Made by a program: the position numbers and the translations under genes. 64,000 bases of DNA from Pseudomonas sp. NFR16 (GTDB lineage Bacteria; Pseudomonadota; Gammaproteobacteria; Pseudomonadales; Pseudomonadaceae). The stretch is from the NCBI RefSeq assembly GCF_900108875.1, contig NZ_FNYJ01000005.1, positions 1 to 64,000 of the forward strand. The letters are read 5' to 3'. Below are positions 44,276 through 53,275 of the stretch, piece by piece. Numbering within the stretch: the first letter of the stretch is position 1; the number at the start of each line of letters is the position of its first letter. The notes under the pieces are model-generated. The model did not search any database, was not told the DNA's origin, and saw nothing but the letters and a program-made list of their open reading frames with translations.

Positions 44276-45607
44276 ATGCTGTTTTCGTCCCGCCTCACCT
44301 CGCTGGCCCTGACTATCGCCGTGGTTATCGGCGCTCCTCTGGCGCACGCCGCCGGTGCCGCTCCGGCGACAACGCCTGCCGCGTCAGTGCCGGCCAACGC
44401 CGCGACCGTCAAGGCCCCGCTGCCGCTCGACGAGCTGCGCACCTTCGCCGAGGTGATGGACCGGATCAAAGCCGCGTACGTCGAGCCGGTGGATGACAAG
44501 ACCCTGCTGGAAAACGCCATCAAAGGCATGCTCAGCAACCTCGATCCGCACTCCGCTTACCTGGGCCCGGAAGACTTCCAGGAACTGCAGGAAAGCACCA
44601 GCGGCGAGTTTGGCGGTCTGGGTATCGAAGTGGGTGTCGAGGACGGCTTCATAAAAGTCGTCTCGCCCATCGATGACACACCGGCTTCCAAGGCGGGCAT
44701 TGAGGCCGGCGACCTGATCGTCAAGATCAACGGCACGCCGACCCAAGGCCAGACCATGCAGGAAGCGGTCGACAAGATGCGCGGCAAGATCGGCGAGAAA
44801 ATCACCCTGACGCTGGTACGCGATGGCGGCAACCCGTTCGACGTGACGCTGGCGCGCGCCACCATTCAGGTCAAGAGCGTGAAGTCGCAGATGCTGGAGC
44901 CGGGCTACGGCTACATCCGCATCACGCAGTTCCAGGTCAAGACCGGCGAGGAAGTCGGCAAGGCGCTGGCCAAGCTGCGCAAGGACAACGGCAAGAAGAT
45001 GAACGGCCTGATCCTGGACCTGCGCAACAACCCGGGCGGTGTGTTGCAAGCGGCCGTCGAAGTGGCCGACCATTTCCTGACCAAGGGCCTGATCGTTTAC
45101 ACCAAGGGCCGCATCGCCAATTCCGAACTGCGTTTCTCGGCCGATCCGGCCGACGCCAGCGAAGGCGCCCCCCTGGTGGTGCTGATCAACGGTGGCAGTG
45201 CCTCGGCGTCCGAAATCGTCGCCGGCGCATTGCAGGATCAGAAACGCGGCATCCTGATGGGCACCGACTCGTTCGGCAAAGGTTCGGTGCAGACGGTGCT
45301 GCCGCTCGCCAACGATCGCGCGCTGAAGATCACCACTGCGCTGTATTACACGCCAAATGGCCGTTCGATTCAGGCGCAGGGCATCAACCCGGACATCGAA
45401 GTCAAACGCGCCAAGGTCACGGCAGAAGCCGACGGCGAGAACTACAAAGAGGCCGACCTGCTCGGCCATCTGGGCAACGGTAATGGCGGCGCGGACAAAC
45501 CGACCACCAAAGCCAAGGCTGGCAAGGCGCGTCCGCAGGACGACGATTACCAGTTGAATCAGGCCCTCAGTCTGCTCAAGGGATTGAGTGTCACACGCGG
45601 CAATTGA
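44276..45607 (+). CDS. ctpA: Carboxy-terminal processing protease (S41)
   Basis: A 443-residue periplasmic S41 peptidase. Signal sequence SLALTIAVVIGAPLAHAAGA, PDZ domain around FGGLGIEVGVEDGFIKVVSP, and the catalytic Ser-Lys pair in NGGSASASEIVAGAL and TDSFGKGSVQTVLPL. CtpA in Pseudomonas degrades peptidoglycan cross-link hydrolases, which fits the position between envC and a deacetylase. Confidence 0.93.
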   Translation: MLFSSRLTSLALTIAVVIGAPLAHAAGAAPATTPAASVPANAATVKAPLPLDELRTFAEVMDRIKAAYVEPVDDKTLLENAIKGMLSNLDPHSAYLGPEDFQELQESTSGEFGGLGIEVGVEDGFIKVVSPIDDTPASKAGIEAGDLIVKINGTPTQGQTMQEAVDKMRGKIGEKITLTLVRDGGNPFDVTLARATIQVKSVKSQMLEPGYGYIRITQFQVKTGEEVGKALAKLRKDNGKKMNGLILDLRNNPGGVLQAAVEVADHFLTKGLIVYTKGRIANSELRFSADPADASEGAPLVVLINGGSASASEIVAGALQDQKRGILMGTDSFGKGSVQTVLPLANDRALKITTALYYTPNGRSIQAQGINPDIEVKRAKVTAEADGENYKEADLLGHLGNGNGGADKPTTKAKAGKARPQDDDYQLNQALSLLKGLSVTRGN

Positions 45608-45608
45608 T

Positions 45609-46409
45609 ATGCGCCTCTGCCTGACCGGGCTCTTCTGCGCCCTCGCTGTCATGACGGGCGTCGCGCAGGCGACGTCCGCCGAATCCCCTGCAAACGACGG
45701 TAAAAAGCCGAAGGTCGCGTACCTTAGCCTGATCATCGACGATCTCGGACAAAGCCCGGAGAAAGACAGCCGAGCGCTGGCCCTCCCCGGCCCGGTGACG
45801 CTCGCGATCATGCCGGACACGCCGCACGCCACCGACTTCGCGCGTCAGGCGCACAAGGCGGGCAAAACAGTCATGCTGCATATGCCGATGGATCCGGCCA
45901 CCGGACCCTATGCGTGGCGACCCGATCTTGCACTGCCCGAACTGGAGTCGCGCCTGAACGCAGCTCTGCTGAAAGTGCCGTATGCCGCAGGCATCAACAA
46001 CCACGAAGGCAGCCGCATGACCGCCGAGCCGGTGGCGATGAGCTGGCTGGTTGGCGAACTGCAGCGCCGGCATCTGTTTCTGGTCGACAGCCGCACCAGC
46101 GCAAAGACAGTCGCCGCCGCCGAGGCACAGAAGATCGGTCTGGCAAGCGTCTCGCGCGACGTCTTCCTGGACGATGAACGCACCGCCGAGGCCATCAGCA
46201 CTCAGCTGCAGACTGCGATCAAACTGGCACACAAGCAGGGCTCTGCCGTGATGATCGGCCATCCGTACCCTGTGACGATGGACGTGCTCGAACGGGAGCT
46301 GCCCAAACTCAAGTCGCAGGGCATCGACTGGATCGAACTGCGCCACATGATCAGCATTCGGGGCAACCAAGCGATGACCGGGCATGGCAAGAACGGCGTG
46401 TACCGCTAG
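45609..46409 (+). CDS. Divergent polysaccharide deacetylase family protein
   Basis: A 266-residue exported protein of the YibQ-type divergent deacetylase family. Signal sequence MRLCLTGLFCALAVMTGVAQ, then LSLIIDDLGQSPEKDSRALA and MLHMPMDPATGPYAW, INNHEGSRMT and AVMIGHPYPVTMD. ATG 45609 begins two bases after the ctpA stop, indicating coupling; a GTG at 45588 is an alternative. The substrate is presumably a cell-wall or surface glycan. Confidence 0.88.
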   Translation: MRLCLTGLFCALAVMTGVAQATSAESPANDGKKPKVAYLSLIIDDLGQSPEKDSRALALPGPVTLAIMPDTPHATDFARQAHKAGKTVMLHMPMDPATGPYAWRPDLALPELESRLNAALLKVPYAAGINNHEGSRMTAEPVAMSWLVGELQRRHLFLVDSRTSAKTVAAAEAQKIGLASVSRDVFLDDERTAEAISTQLQTAIKLAHKQGSAVMIGHPYPVTMDVLERELPKLKSQGIDWIELRHMISIRGNQAMTGHGKNGVYR

Positions 46410-46726
46410 AACTCGCCGCTTGCCGTTCTTGAAGTGACGGCACTCGTTGGCGCCTGCCGACCGGCTACGTTCGTCGGTTCTCTCGCATCCGGTTAACCCG
46501 TTACCTTCCCCGCTCCTGACTTGGGTGTGTCGCAAGTCCTTGTTTGCGGACGCTTCCGAGCAATCGTCGTATTTCTGGCACCATCAAACACGCTATCAAA
46601 ACAGCCTCCGATTCAGGTCATTAATTTGACAGAAACCGGCGCTGCTTTATGTTGGATCTCGAATGGATGCAGCGCCCCGTATTGGAGTGCCACCCCCGAT
46701 CCACCCTTACTTCGATCAAGGCGCTC
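46410..46726. other. Intergenic region before the acyltransferase
   Basis: About 317 bases with no supported gene or strong hairpin. Presumably carries the acyltransferase promoter. Confidence 0.5.
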
Positions 46727-48688
46727 ATGAATCCGACTCTCGCCCAACCCGATCGCGTATTGAAATACCGGCCTGAAATTGATGGGCTGCGGACGGTAGC
46801 CGTGCTCCCGGTGATCCTGTTTCACGCAGGCTTCACGTTCTTCTCCGGCGGCTTTGTCGGTGTCGATATCTTCTTCGTGATCTCGGGCTATCTGATTACG
46901 TCCATCCTGGCGGCGGAGATCGCGCAGGGGCATTTTTCCATTCTCAAATTCTACGAGCGACGGGCACGCCGGATTTTACCTGCGCTGTTCTTCGTGATCA
47001 TCGCCACGCTGCCGTTCGCACTGGCCTGGATGCTCGACAGCGACCTCCAGAACCTGGGACGCAGCATCATGTCAGTGGCCGTGTTTGCGTCCAATCTGTT
47101 CTTCTGGCGCAACACCGACTATTTCGATCCCGCGGCGGGCGAACAACCGCTATTGCATACGTGGAGCCTGGCCGTCGAGGAGCAGTACTACATCTTCTTT
47201 CCGCTGTTCCTGCTGCTGGCCTGGAAACTCAAGAAGCCGCGCCTGACGCTGTTCATTCTGTGCATCACCTGCGGGTCGCTGGCGCTGGCGGAATGGGGCG
47301 CGACATACCATCCGGCGATCAATTTCTACCTGCTTCCGACCCGTGCGTGGGAGCTGCTGGCAGGCTCGCTGACGGCGATGGTGCTGTTCCGCACCTCCGG
47401 CGTCGCAGCGCCCGCAGTGGGGTTCAAACCTTACAAGGCAGCGCTGGCAATCATCGGTGTCGGCATGGTGCTGTATTCGATCTTCGGCTTCGAAGAAACC
47501 ACGCCCTTCCCCAGTCTCTACACCGTCATTCCTGTGCTGGGCACCTGCCTGATCATTCTGTTCGCCTCGCCGCAATGCGTGACCGGCAGGGTGCTGTCGC
47601 TCAAGCCGATGGTCTGGATCGGGCTGCTCTCGTACAGCGCCTATCTGTGGCACCAGCCGATTTTCGCGCTGTATCGCCTGTCGCCGTTGCAGTTCTCGAA
47701 CTACGACGAAGCGATATTTCCGCTGCTGATCATCGCTGTGTTCGGGCTGGCCTGGATCAGCTGGAAATACATCGAAGCGCCGTTTCGCTACAAGAACAGG
47801 ATTTCCCAGGCTGGCGTGTTCAAGTGGGCCGTGGCCAGCATCGTGCTGCTGCTGGCGATCGGCGGGACGCTGAACACGGTGTTCAAACCGCAGGTCGATC
47901 CGATGGCCGTGAATGTGCAGGACTGCGATGGCTACGATTCGGGCGGTTCGGAACTGGTCTGCAAGAAGATCGGCACGGGCAGCCGGCTGGTGGTGTTGTT
48001 CGGCGACTCGCACGTCCTGCCGCTGGTGGATGCCTTCAGCGAAGACGCGGGCATGACGTACATGTTCGTCTCGATTCCCGGCTGCCCGCCGCTGGTCGGG
48101 CTTGAGCGCTACGACGGCATTGGCAACAGCTCCAACTGCGACAAGCCGGGACAGCTCGCGCGGTATGCCGAACAAGTCGCCAATCTGCAGCCGGAGAAGA
48201 TCATTCTGGTCGGCCGCTGGACGCTGTACATGCATGGCTGGCAGAAGAAAAACGTTCTGCAGAAGAAGCATCACCTTCTGCAGCTTGAAACAGGTGAGCA
48301 GGGCCTGACACCGCAACAGGTCGTTGCCCGAGGCGTCGATTCGACGGTGAAGTTCTTCACCCGTACAACCCCCGAAAGCAAGCTGTTCATTCTGGAGCAA
48401 GTGCCCGATATCCAGATGTTCGGTCACGTCAAAGCGGTGGTCAGCGCGCTGGGCGACAACGTGCCCAGAACGGCTATTGACGCCTGGGACGCAGGGGAAA
48501 TGGCGATGCTCGATCAAGAAACCAACGACGGTCAGCTGCAGGTCATCCGCACCAAACAGTATTTCTGCAACGCAACCAGCTGTGAGATCGGCAAGGACAA
48601 GAGCTTCTATTACCTGGACGACAACCACCTGAGTGCTTCGGGCGCCAAGCTGTTGAGCGAGCCGTTGAAGATGGCGATTGCCGAGTGA
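46727..48688 (+). CDS. Acyltransferase_3 / SGNH fusion (OafA-like, O-antigen or surface-glycan acetylation)
   Basis: A 653-residue inner-membrane protein. Residues 1-360 form an acyltransferase_3 domain with about ten helices (YRPEIDGLRTVAVLPVILFH, FVGVDIFFVISGYLITSI and FYERRARRILPALFF); residues from about 390 are a periplasmic SGNH domain with LFGDSHVLPLVDAF and DDNHLSASGAKLL. This layout fits OafA-type enzymes that O-acetylate LPS or other glycans. ATG 46727 has AGG 6 bases upstream. Target unknown. Confidence 0.88.
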   Translation: MNPTLAQPDRVLKYRPEIDGLRTVAVLPVILFHAGFTFFSGGFVGVDIFFVISGYLITSILAAEIAQGHFSILKFYERRARRILPALFFVIIATLPFALAWMLDSDLQNLGRSIMSVAVFASNLFFWRNTDYFDPAAGEQPLLHTWSLAVEEQYYIFFPLFLLLAWKLKKPRLTLFILCITCGSLALAEWGATYHPAINFYLLPTRAWELLAGSLTAMVLFRTSGVAAPAVGFKPYKAALAIIGVGMVLYSIFGFEETTPFPSLYTVIPVLGTCLIILFASPQCVTGRVLSLKPMVWIGLLSYSAYLWHQPIFALYRLSPLQFSNYDEAIFPLLIIAVFGLAWISWKYIEAPFRYKNRISQAGVFKWAVASIVLLLAIGGTLNTVFKPQVDPMAVNVQDCDGYDSGGSELVCKKIGTGSRLVVLFGDSHVLPLVDAFSEDAGMTYMFVSIPGCPPLVGLERYDGIGNSSNCDKPGQLARYAEQVANLQPEKIILVGRWTLYMHGWQKKNVLQKKHHLLQLETGEQGLTPQQVVARGVDSTVKFFTRTTPESKLFILEQVPDIQMFGHVKAVVSALGDNVPRTAIDAWDAGEMAMLDQETNDGQLQVIRTKQYFCNATSCEIGKDKSFYYLDDNHLSASGAKLLSEPLKMAIAE

Positions 48689-48737
48689 TGCCTGAAGGCG
48701 CCTTCAGCTGGCGTCGACATAGCTGACGGAGCGTTCG

Positions 48738-49493
48738 TCAGAGGTACTTGCCGAGAATGCTGTCGACCAGGCCCTCTTTGCGCAGTTGATCGAGGGCCGC
48801 CTGCAGCTTGGCAACCACATCATCAGGGGTGTCTTTGTTGAGCGCCAGAAACAATTCCGCGCTGTTGAAACGCAGCACGGTTTTCAGGCCGGTCACGCCT
48901 TCCTGACGGGCCAGATAACGTCCAGCGGGATCACCCGTAGCCCAGAGATCGATCTGACCATCGACCAGCTTTTTGGCGTTGTCTTTGTCACTGAGCACCG
49001 TAATCGGGTTCATGCCCTGACGGTCCAGCTCTTCGGCGATGGCATCGCCCTTGTAAGCGCCGATTCTGTATTGCCGCGCTTCGTCCAGCGAGGACAGCTG
49101 GATCGGGCTGTCCGCGCGCGCCAGCATGATCCAGTCATCGGGGCCGATCGGGCCGACCCATTTGAAGAGTTTTTCGCGCTCAGGCAGACGCGCCGTCACG
49201 AACACGCCGTAACCGGGCTTTTCCAGGGCGAGTTTGTAGATTCGATCCCACGGGAATCGCAGGGTCATGTTGTAGCCGATGCCGGCCCGCTTGAAGGTTT
49301 CGCGGACGATCTCGACGGCGATGCCCTTGATATTACTTTCCTGGGCGAAATTCTTGCCGTCGGTCGCCATGTTGTAAGGCGGGAAGTTTTCGGTGAGAAG
49401 CACCATTGAATAACCCGGCGCATTGTCTGCACGGGCAGTTCCTGACAGCAATGCAGCCACGCTGATCAGCGCAAGAAAAACACCTTTGAACAT
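48738..49493 (-). CDS. Periplasmic amino-acid-binding-type protein (SBP family 3)
   Basis: A 251-residue exported receptor-like protein. Signal peptide MFKGVFLALISVAALLSGTA, then LLTENFPPYNMATDGKNFA, GIAVEIVRETFKRAGIGY and DLWATGDPAGRYLAR. No permease or ATPase is adjacent, so it is an orphan receptor or a sensor partner. It occupies the position of the PA5138/PA5139 genes next to hisF. Confidence 0.82.
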   Translation of the reverse strand: MFKGVFLALISVAALLSGTARADNAPGYSMVLLTENFPPYNMATDGKNFAQESNIKGIAVEIVRETFKRAGIGYNMTLRFPWDRIYKLALEKPGYGVFVTARLPEREKLFKWVGPIGPDDWIMLARADSPIQLSSLDEARQYRIGAYKGDAIAEELDRQGMNPITVLSDKDNAKKLVDGQIDLWATGDPAGRYLARQEGVTGLKTVLRFNSAELFLALNKDTPDDVVAKLQAALDQLRKEGLVDSILGKYL

Positions 49494-49646
49494 ATCCCTG
49501 GCACCTGATCCTGACGACGGCAAGAGAGTGCCGCTAACCTTGGGCGTTGTCCAGTTCGGCAATGGGTGTGGTCGCTTTCAGGACAGAGCTATCTCGAAGC
49601 GTCTAGTGCGGGGGTTCAGCGCTTTGATTGCGCCAGCGCTCCGCGT

Positions 49647-49750
49647 TGATCGTTCCCGCGCGCTGCGTGGGAATGCAGGGGAGGACGCTCCGCATCCCTG
49701 TGACGCAGAGTCACGTAAGTCACTCCCACGCAGCGCGTGGGAGCGATCAT
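49647..49750. repeat. Inverted repeat of the 'GCGCTGCGTGGGA' family
   Basis: Two arms of about 29 bases (TGATCGTTCCCGCGCGCTGC ... and the inverse ending AGCGATCA), each internally palindromic around CCCACGCGCTGCGTGGG. A different family from the GTAGGAG elements. It fills most of the 49494-49779 gap. Confidence 0.8.
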
Positions 49751-49779
49751 TCACTGACCGGCACAAACGCCCGCGGCTA

Positions 49780-50550
49780 TCAGCGAACCACGATGCCTTG
49801 CCTGGCCATGAACGCCTTGGCTTCCGGCACGGTGTATTCGCCAAAGTGGAAAATACTCGCGGCCAGCACGGCGCTCGCGTGCCCTTCGATCACACCGTCA
49901 GCCAGATGCTGCAGATTGCCCACGCCACCCGAAGCGATGACCGGGATGCCCAGCGCGTCGCTGATGGCGCGCGTGACGCCCAGATCGAAGCCGTTTTTCA
50001 TGCCGTCCTGATCCATGCTGGTCAGCAGGATTTCACCGGCACCCAGGCCTTCCATCTTTTTCGCCCACATGACCGCATCCAGCCCGGTCGGCTTGCGACC
50101 GCCGTGGGTGAAGATTTCCCAGCGCGGCGCTTCGCCCTGCGCGGACACCTTCTTGGCATCGATGGCAACGACGATGCACTGCGAACCGAAACGCGCAGCC
50201 GCCTCGCCGACGAACTCGGGGTTGAACACGGCCGCGGTGTTGATCGACACCTTGTCGGCGCCGGCGTTGAGCAAGTTGCGGATGTCCTGAACGCTACGTA
50301 CGCCGCCACCCACGGTCAGCGGGATGAACACCTGGCTGGCCATGCGTTCGACGGTGTGCAACGTGGTGTCACGACCGTCGACACTGGCGGTGATGTCGAG
50401 AAAGGTAATTTCATCGGCACCCTGCTCGTCATAACGACGGGCGATCTCTACCGGATCACCGGCGTCGCGGATGTTCTCGAACTTCACGCCCTTGACCACG
50501 CGGCCGTTATCGACGTCGAGGCAAGGGATGATGCGCTTGGCGAGGGCCAT
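49780..50550 (-). CDS. hisF: Imidazole glycerol phosphate synthase, cyclase subunit
   Basis: A 256-residue TIM barrel that closes the imidazole ring using ammonia from HisH. Motifs are MALAKRIIPCLDVDNGRVVK, ADEITFLDITAS and VIASGGVGNLQHLADG. ATG 50550 is the family start. It lies downstream of hisA, separated by a REP remnant. Confidence 0.96.
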   Translation of the reverse strand: MALAKRIIPCLDVDNGRVVKGVKFENIRDAGDPVEIARRYDEQGADEITFLDITASVDGRDTTLHTVERMASQVFIPLTVGGGVRSVQDIRNLLNAGADKVSINTAAVFNPEFVGEAAARFGSQCIVVAIDAKKVSAQGEAPRWEIFTHGGRKPTGLDAVMWAKKMEGLGAGEILLTSMDQDGMKNGFDLGVTRAISDALGIPVIASGGVGNLQHLADGVIEGHASAVLAASIFHFGEYTVPEAKAFMARQGIVVR

Positions 50551-50576
50551 GGGCCTAATCTCCGAAAGTTTGGACA

Positions 50577-50667
50577 CCTGCAGGAGCGCGCTTGCCCGCG
50601 AAAGCGTTCTGACTGTGACAGATGTATACCTGACACGGTTTTATCGCTTGCAAGCGCGGTCCCACAG
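50577..50667. repeat. Degenerate REP pair between hisA and hisF
   Basis: A clear arm (CTGCAGGAGCGCGCTTGCCC) and a decayed inverse arm (TTGCAAGCGCGGTCCCACAG). Confidence 0.65.
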
Positions 50668-50668
50668 T

Positions 50669-51406
50669 TCAGATCGAGTACTGATCACAGAACGCCTGGG
50701 CTTCAGCCACATCCAGCGTGCCTTCGTAGATCGCGCGGCCGGTAATGGCGCCGATGATGCCCGGTGCCTTTGCGTCGAGCAGCGCCTTGATGTCGCCCAG
50801 GTTGTGAATTCCGCCGGACGCGATGACCGGGATCTTCGTGGCCGAAGCCAGCGCGGCCGTGAACGGGACGTTGCAGCCCTGCATCATGCCGTCTTTGGCG
50901 ATGTCGGTATAAACGATGGCCGAGACGCCGTCCGCTTCAAAACGTTTGGCCAGATCGATCACCTGAACCGAGCTGACCTCCGCCCAGCCATCGGTGGCGA
51001 CGAAGCCGTCTTTAGCGTCCAGACCGACGATCACTTTGCCGGGGAACGCGCGACAGGCCTCGGCCACGAATTCAGGCTCTTTGACCGCCTTGGTACCGAT
51101 GATCACGTAGCTCACGCCCGCCTTGACGTAATGCTCGATGGTCTCCAGCGAGCGAATGCCGCCGCCGATCTGGATCGGCAGGTTCGGATAACGCTTGGCA
51201 ATGGCGGTAACCACATCACCGTTGACCGGCTGGCCTTCGAACGCGCCATTGAGGTCGACCAGATGCAAACGGCGGCAACCGCCTTCGACCCACTTGGCAG
51301 CCATGCTCACCGGATCGTCGGAAAACACCGTGGAATCTTCCATGCGGCCTTGGCGAAGGCGCACACAGGCACCGTCTTTGAGGTCGATAGCGGGGATAAT
51401 CAGCAT
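50669..51406 (-). CDS. hisA: Phosphoribosylformimino-5-aminoimidazole carboxamide ribotide isomerase
   Basis: A 245-residue TIM-barrel isomerase of histidine synthesis, paralogous to HisF. Motifs are MLIIPAIDLKDGACVRLRQG, IQIGGGIRSLETIEHYVKAG and VIASGGIHNLGDIKALL. Confidence 0.96.
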   Translation of the reverse strand: MLIIPAIDLKDGACVRLRQGRMEDSTVFSDDPVSMAAKWVEGGCRRLHLVDLNGAFEGQPVNGDVVTAIAKRYPNLPIQIGGGIRSLETIEHYVKAGVSYVIIGTKAVKEPEFVAEACRAFPGKVIVGLDAKDGFVATDGWAEVSSVQVIDLAKRFEADGVSAIVYTDIAKDGMMQGCNVPFTAALASATKIPVIASGGIHNLGDIKALLDAKAPGIIGAITGRAIYEGTLDVAEAQAFCDQYSI

Positions 51407-51420
51407 GCTTTTTCCTTCGT

Positions 51421-51500
51421 CAAAAGAGCTGCGAGCTGCGAGCTGAAAGCTGCAAGCAGGCGCGCGTCAATCATTGTTGCAGCTTGCGTGTCGAAGCTGC
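51421..51500. repeat. 'Agctgcaagc'-type repeat between hisA and the DUF2164 gene
   Basis: GAGCTGCGAGCTGCGAGCTG (short direct repeats) continues with AAAGCTGCAAGC and faces the inverse TTGCAGCTTGC near 51477. A low-complexity Pseudomonas intergenic repeat. Confidence 0.6.
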
Positions 51501-51502
51501 CC

Positions 51503-51760
51503 TCAGTTCTTTTCCAACGCCCAGACGTCGCTTTCAATGCTTTCGAAGCGCTCTTTCAAATGCGCCTGCACATCGAAAATCGCCCGGTTGTAGTAATGCG
51601 GCGCAATTTCGCGAGTGAACAGTTCCAGGATTTCAGCCGCTTCGAATGAGCCCAGGTCCAGTTCGAAGCGGTCCTCCATGAAGCGCTTGATCTTGTGACA
51701 CGCCTCACTCTCCTGCTCGGGAGTGAGGGTCAGGATCGGCGCCTTGTTCTTCTTGCTCAT
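51503..51760 (-). CDS. DUF2164 family protein
   Basis: An 85-residue, highly charged helical protein (ILTLTPEQESEACHKIKRFM, then FEAAEILELFTREIAPHYYN) matching DUF2164, function unknown. Its ATG overlaps the hisH stop by one base (TAATG), so translation is probably coupled to the histidine operon. Confidence 0.85.
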   Translation of the reverse strand: MSKKNKAPILTLTPEQESEACHKIKRFMEDRFELDLGSFEAAEILELFTREIAPHYYNRAIFDVQAHLKERFESIESDVWALEKN

Positions 51761-52398
51761 TACCAGCGGCCATCCCACGCGGCGAAGTTCTGCAGCAATT
51801 GCAGGCCATGGGTGTGGCTCTTCTCCGGATGGAATTGCACCGCGAAGCGCGAGCCATCGGCCAGCGCCGCAGCAAAATCACGACCGTAATGACCGCGCCC
51901 GACGATCTGCCGAGGGTTCGGCGAGTCGATGTAGTAGCTGTGCACGAAATAAAATCGGGCCTGGTCCGGAATGCTGTGCCACAACGGGTGATCCACCGCC
52001 TGCGTCACCTCGTTCCAGCCCATGTGCGGGACTTTCAGGTGCTGGCCGTCTTCGTGAAGGTCCTTGCCGAAGAAGCGCACCTGGCCTGGAAACACGCCGA
52101 TGCAGTCCACGCCGTCGTTTTCTTCACTGCGGTCCATCAGCGCCTGCATACCGACGCAGATGCCCAGAAACGGACGATCCTGGCTGACTTCGCGCACCAG
52201 CGCGTCGAAACCCAGACGGCGGATCTCTGCCATGCAGTCGCGGATCGCGCCAACGCCGGGGAACACCACGCGGTCGGCCTCACGGATGACGTCGGCATCG
52301 CTGGTGATCAGCACCCGTCCGGCGCCAACGTGCTCCAGCGCATTGGCCACGGAGTGCAGATTGCCCATGCCATAGTCGATTACTGCAACGGTCTGCAT
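51760..52398 (-). CDS. hisH: Imidazole glycerol phosphate synthase, glutaminase subunit
   Basis: A 212-residue class I glutamine amidotransferase that feeds ammonia to HisF. The nucleophile is C81 in FLGICVGMQALMDRSEE and the His-Glu pair is in QFHPEKSHTHG. Its start overlaps the hisB stop by one base, and it overlaps the DUF2164 gene downstream. Confidence 0.96.
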   Translation of the reverse strand: MQTVAVIDYGMGNLHSVANALEHVGAGRVLITSDADVIREADRVVFPGVGAIRDCMAEIRRLGFDALVREVSQDRPFLGICVGMQALMDRSEENDGVDCIGVFPGQVRFFGKDLHEDGQHLKVPHMGWNEVTQAVDHPLWHSIPDQARFYFVHSYYIDSPNPRQIVGRGHYGRDFAAALADGSRFAVQFHPEKSHTHGLQLLQNFAAWDGRW

Positions 52399-52991
52399 TA
52401 CAAGACGCCCTTGGTCGAAGGCATCTGGCCGGCCATGCGGTCGTCCAGCTCAACTGCCATGCGCAGCGCGCGGCCGAACGCCTTGAAGACGGTTTCGATC
52501 TGGTGGTGAGTGTTGTGGCCGCGCAGGTTGTCGATGTGCAGGGTGACGTTGGCGTGGTTGACGAAGCCCTGGAAGAATTCCTGGAACAGGTCCACGTCGA
52601 AGCCGCCGACCGTGGCACGGGTATAAGGCACGTGCATCTGCAGGCCAGGACGACCGGAGAAGTCGATGACCACGCGCGACAGCGCTTCATCCAGCGGGAC
52701 GTAGGCGTGACCGTAGCGACGGATGCCTTTTTTGTCGCCGATGGCTTTGCTGAAGGCCTGACCCAGGGTGATACCGACGTCTTCCACGGTGTGGTGGTCG
52801 TCAATGTGCAGGTCGCCCTTGCTCTCGATATCCAGATCGATCAGCCCGTGACGGGCGATCTGGTCGAGCATGTGTTCAAGAAAAGGAACGCCGATATCGA
52901 ATCGGGCCTTTCCGGTGCCATCCAGGTTGATCGAGGCTTTGATCTGAGTTTCCAGGGTGTCGCGCTCGACGAACGCCTTACGTTCGGCCAT
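52398..52991 (-). CDS. hisB: Imidazoleglycerol-phosphate dehydratase
   Basis: A 197-residue monofunctional dehydratase. Motifs are the two metal-binding segments HIDDHHTVEDVGI and NTHHQIETVFKAFGRALR, plus FDIGVPFLEHMLDQIARHG. ATG 52991 (MAERKAFVER) has GGAG 6 bases upstream and is the usual Pseudomonas start; an upstream in-frame ATG extends the frame by only 13 residues. Confidence 0.95.
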   Translation of the reverse strand: MAERKAFVERDTLETQIKASINLDGTGKARFDIGVPFLEHMLDQIARHGLIDLDIESKGDLHIDDHHTVEDVGITLGQAFSKAIGDKKGIRRYGHAYVPLDEALSRVVIDFSGRPGLQMHVPYTRATVGGFDVDLFQEFFQGFVNHANVTLHIDNLRGHNTHHQIETVFKAFGRALRMAVELDDRMAGQMPSTKGVL

Positions 52992-53145
52992 CACCAGCTC
53001 CGCAAAATCATTGGGCGAAAAGGCGGACATTATAGGCGTGTGGCGGGGAAACAGAAACACGAAGGGTGAGATCACTGACGGGCTGAATCCAGCGCCGCGA
53101 GCGTTAGACATGTGCATACAAGCACATACGAGATGACGCCAAATC

Positions 53146-53236
53146 CTGTAGTAGCGCGCTTGCCCGCGATTACGGTGTGTCAGACAGTCAGTTAATGCCA
53201 GACAACCTGCAATCGCGGGCAAGCGCGCTCCTACAG
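53146..53236. repeat. REP-type inverted pair between hisB and the MFS gene
   Basis: CTGTAGTAGCGCGCTTGCCC and the inverse GGGCAAGCGCGCTCCTACAG are separated by about 45 bases. Confidence 0.85.
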
Positions 53237-53275
53237 TTTCGATGTCGGCCCAATCAGACCGACACCGAAAGCCAC

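Noticed and set aside
44384..45832. Minus-strand frame of 482 codons opposite ctpA
   Set aside because: Shadow frame; ctpA motifs are clear on the plus strand.
47150..48628. Minus-strand frame of 492 codons opposite the acyltransferase
   Set aside because: Shadow frame; no recognisable motif.
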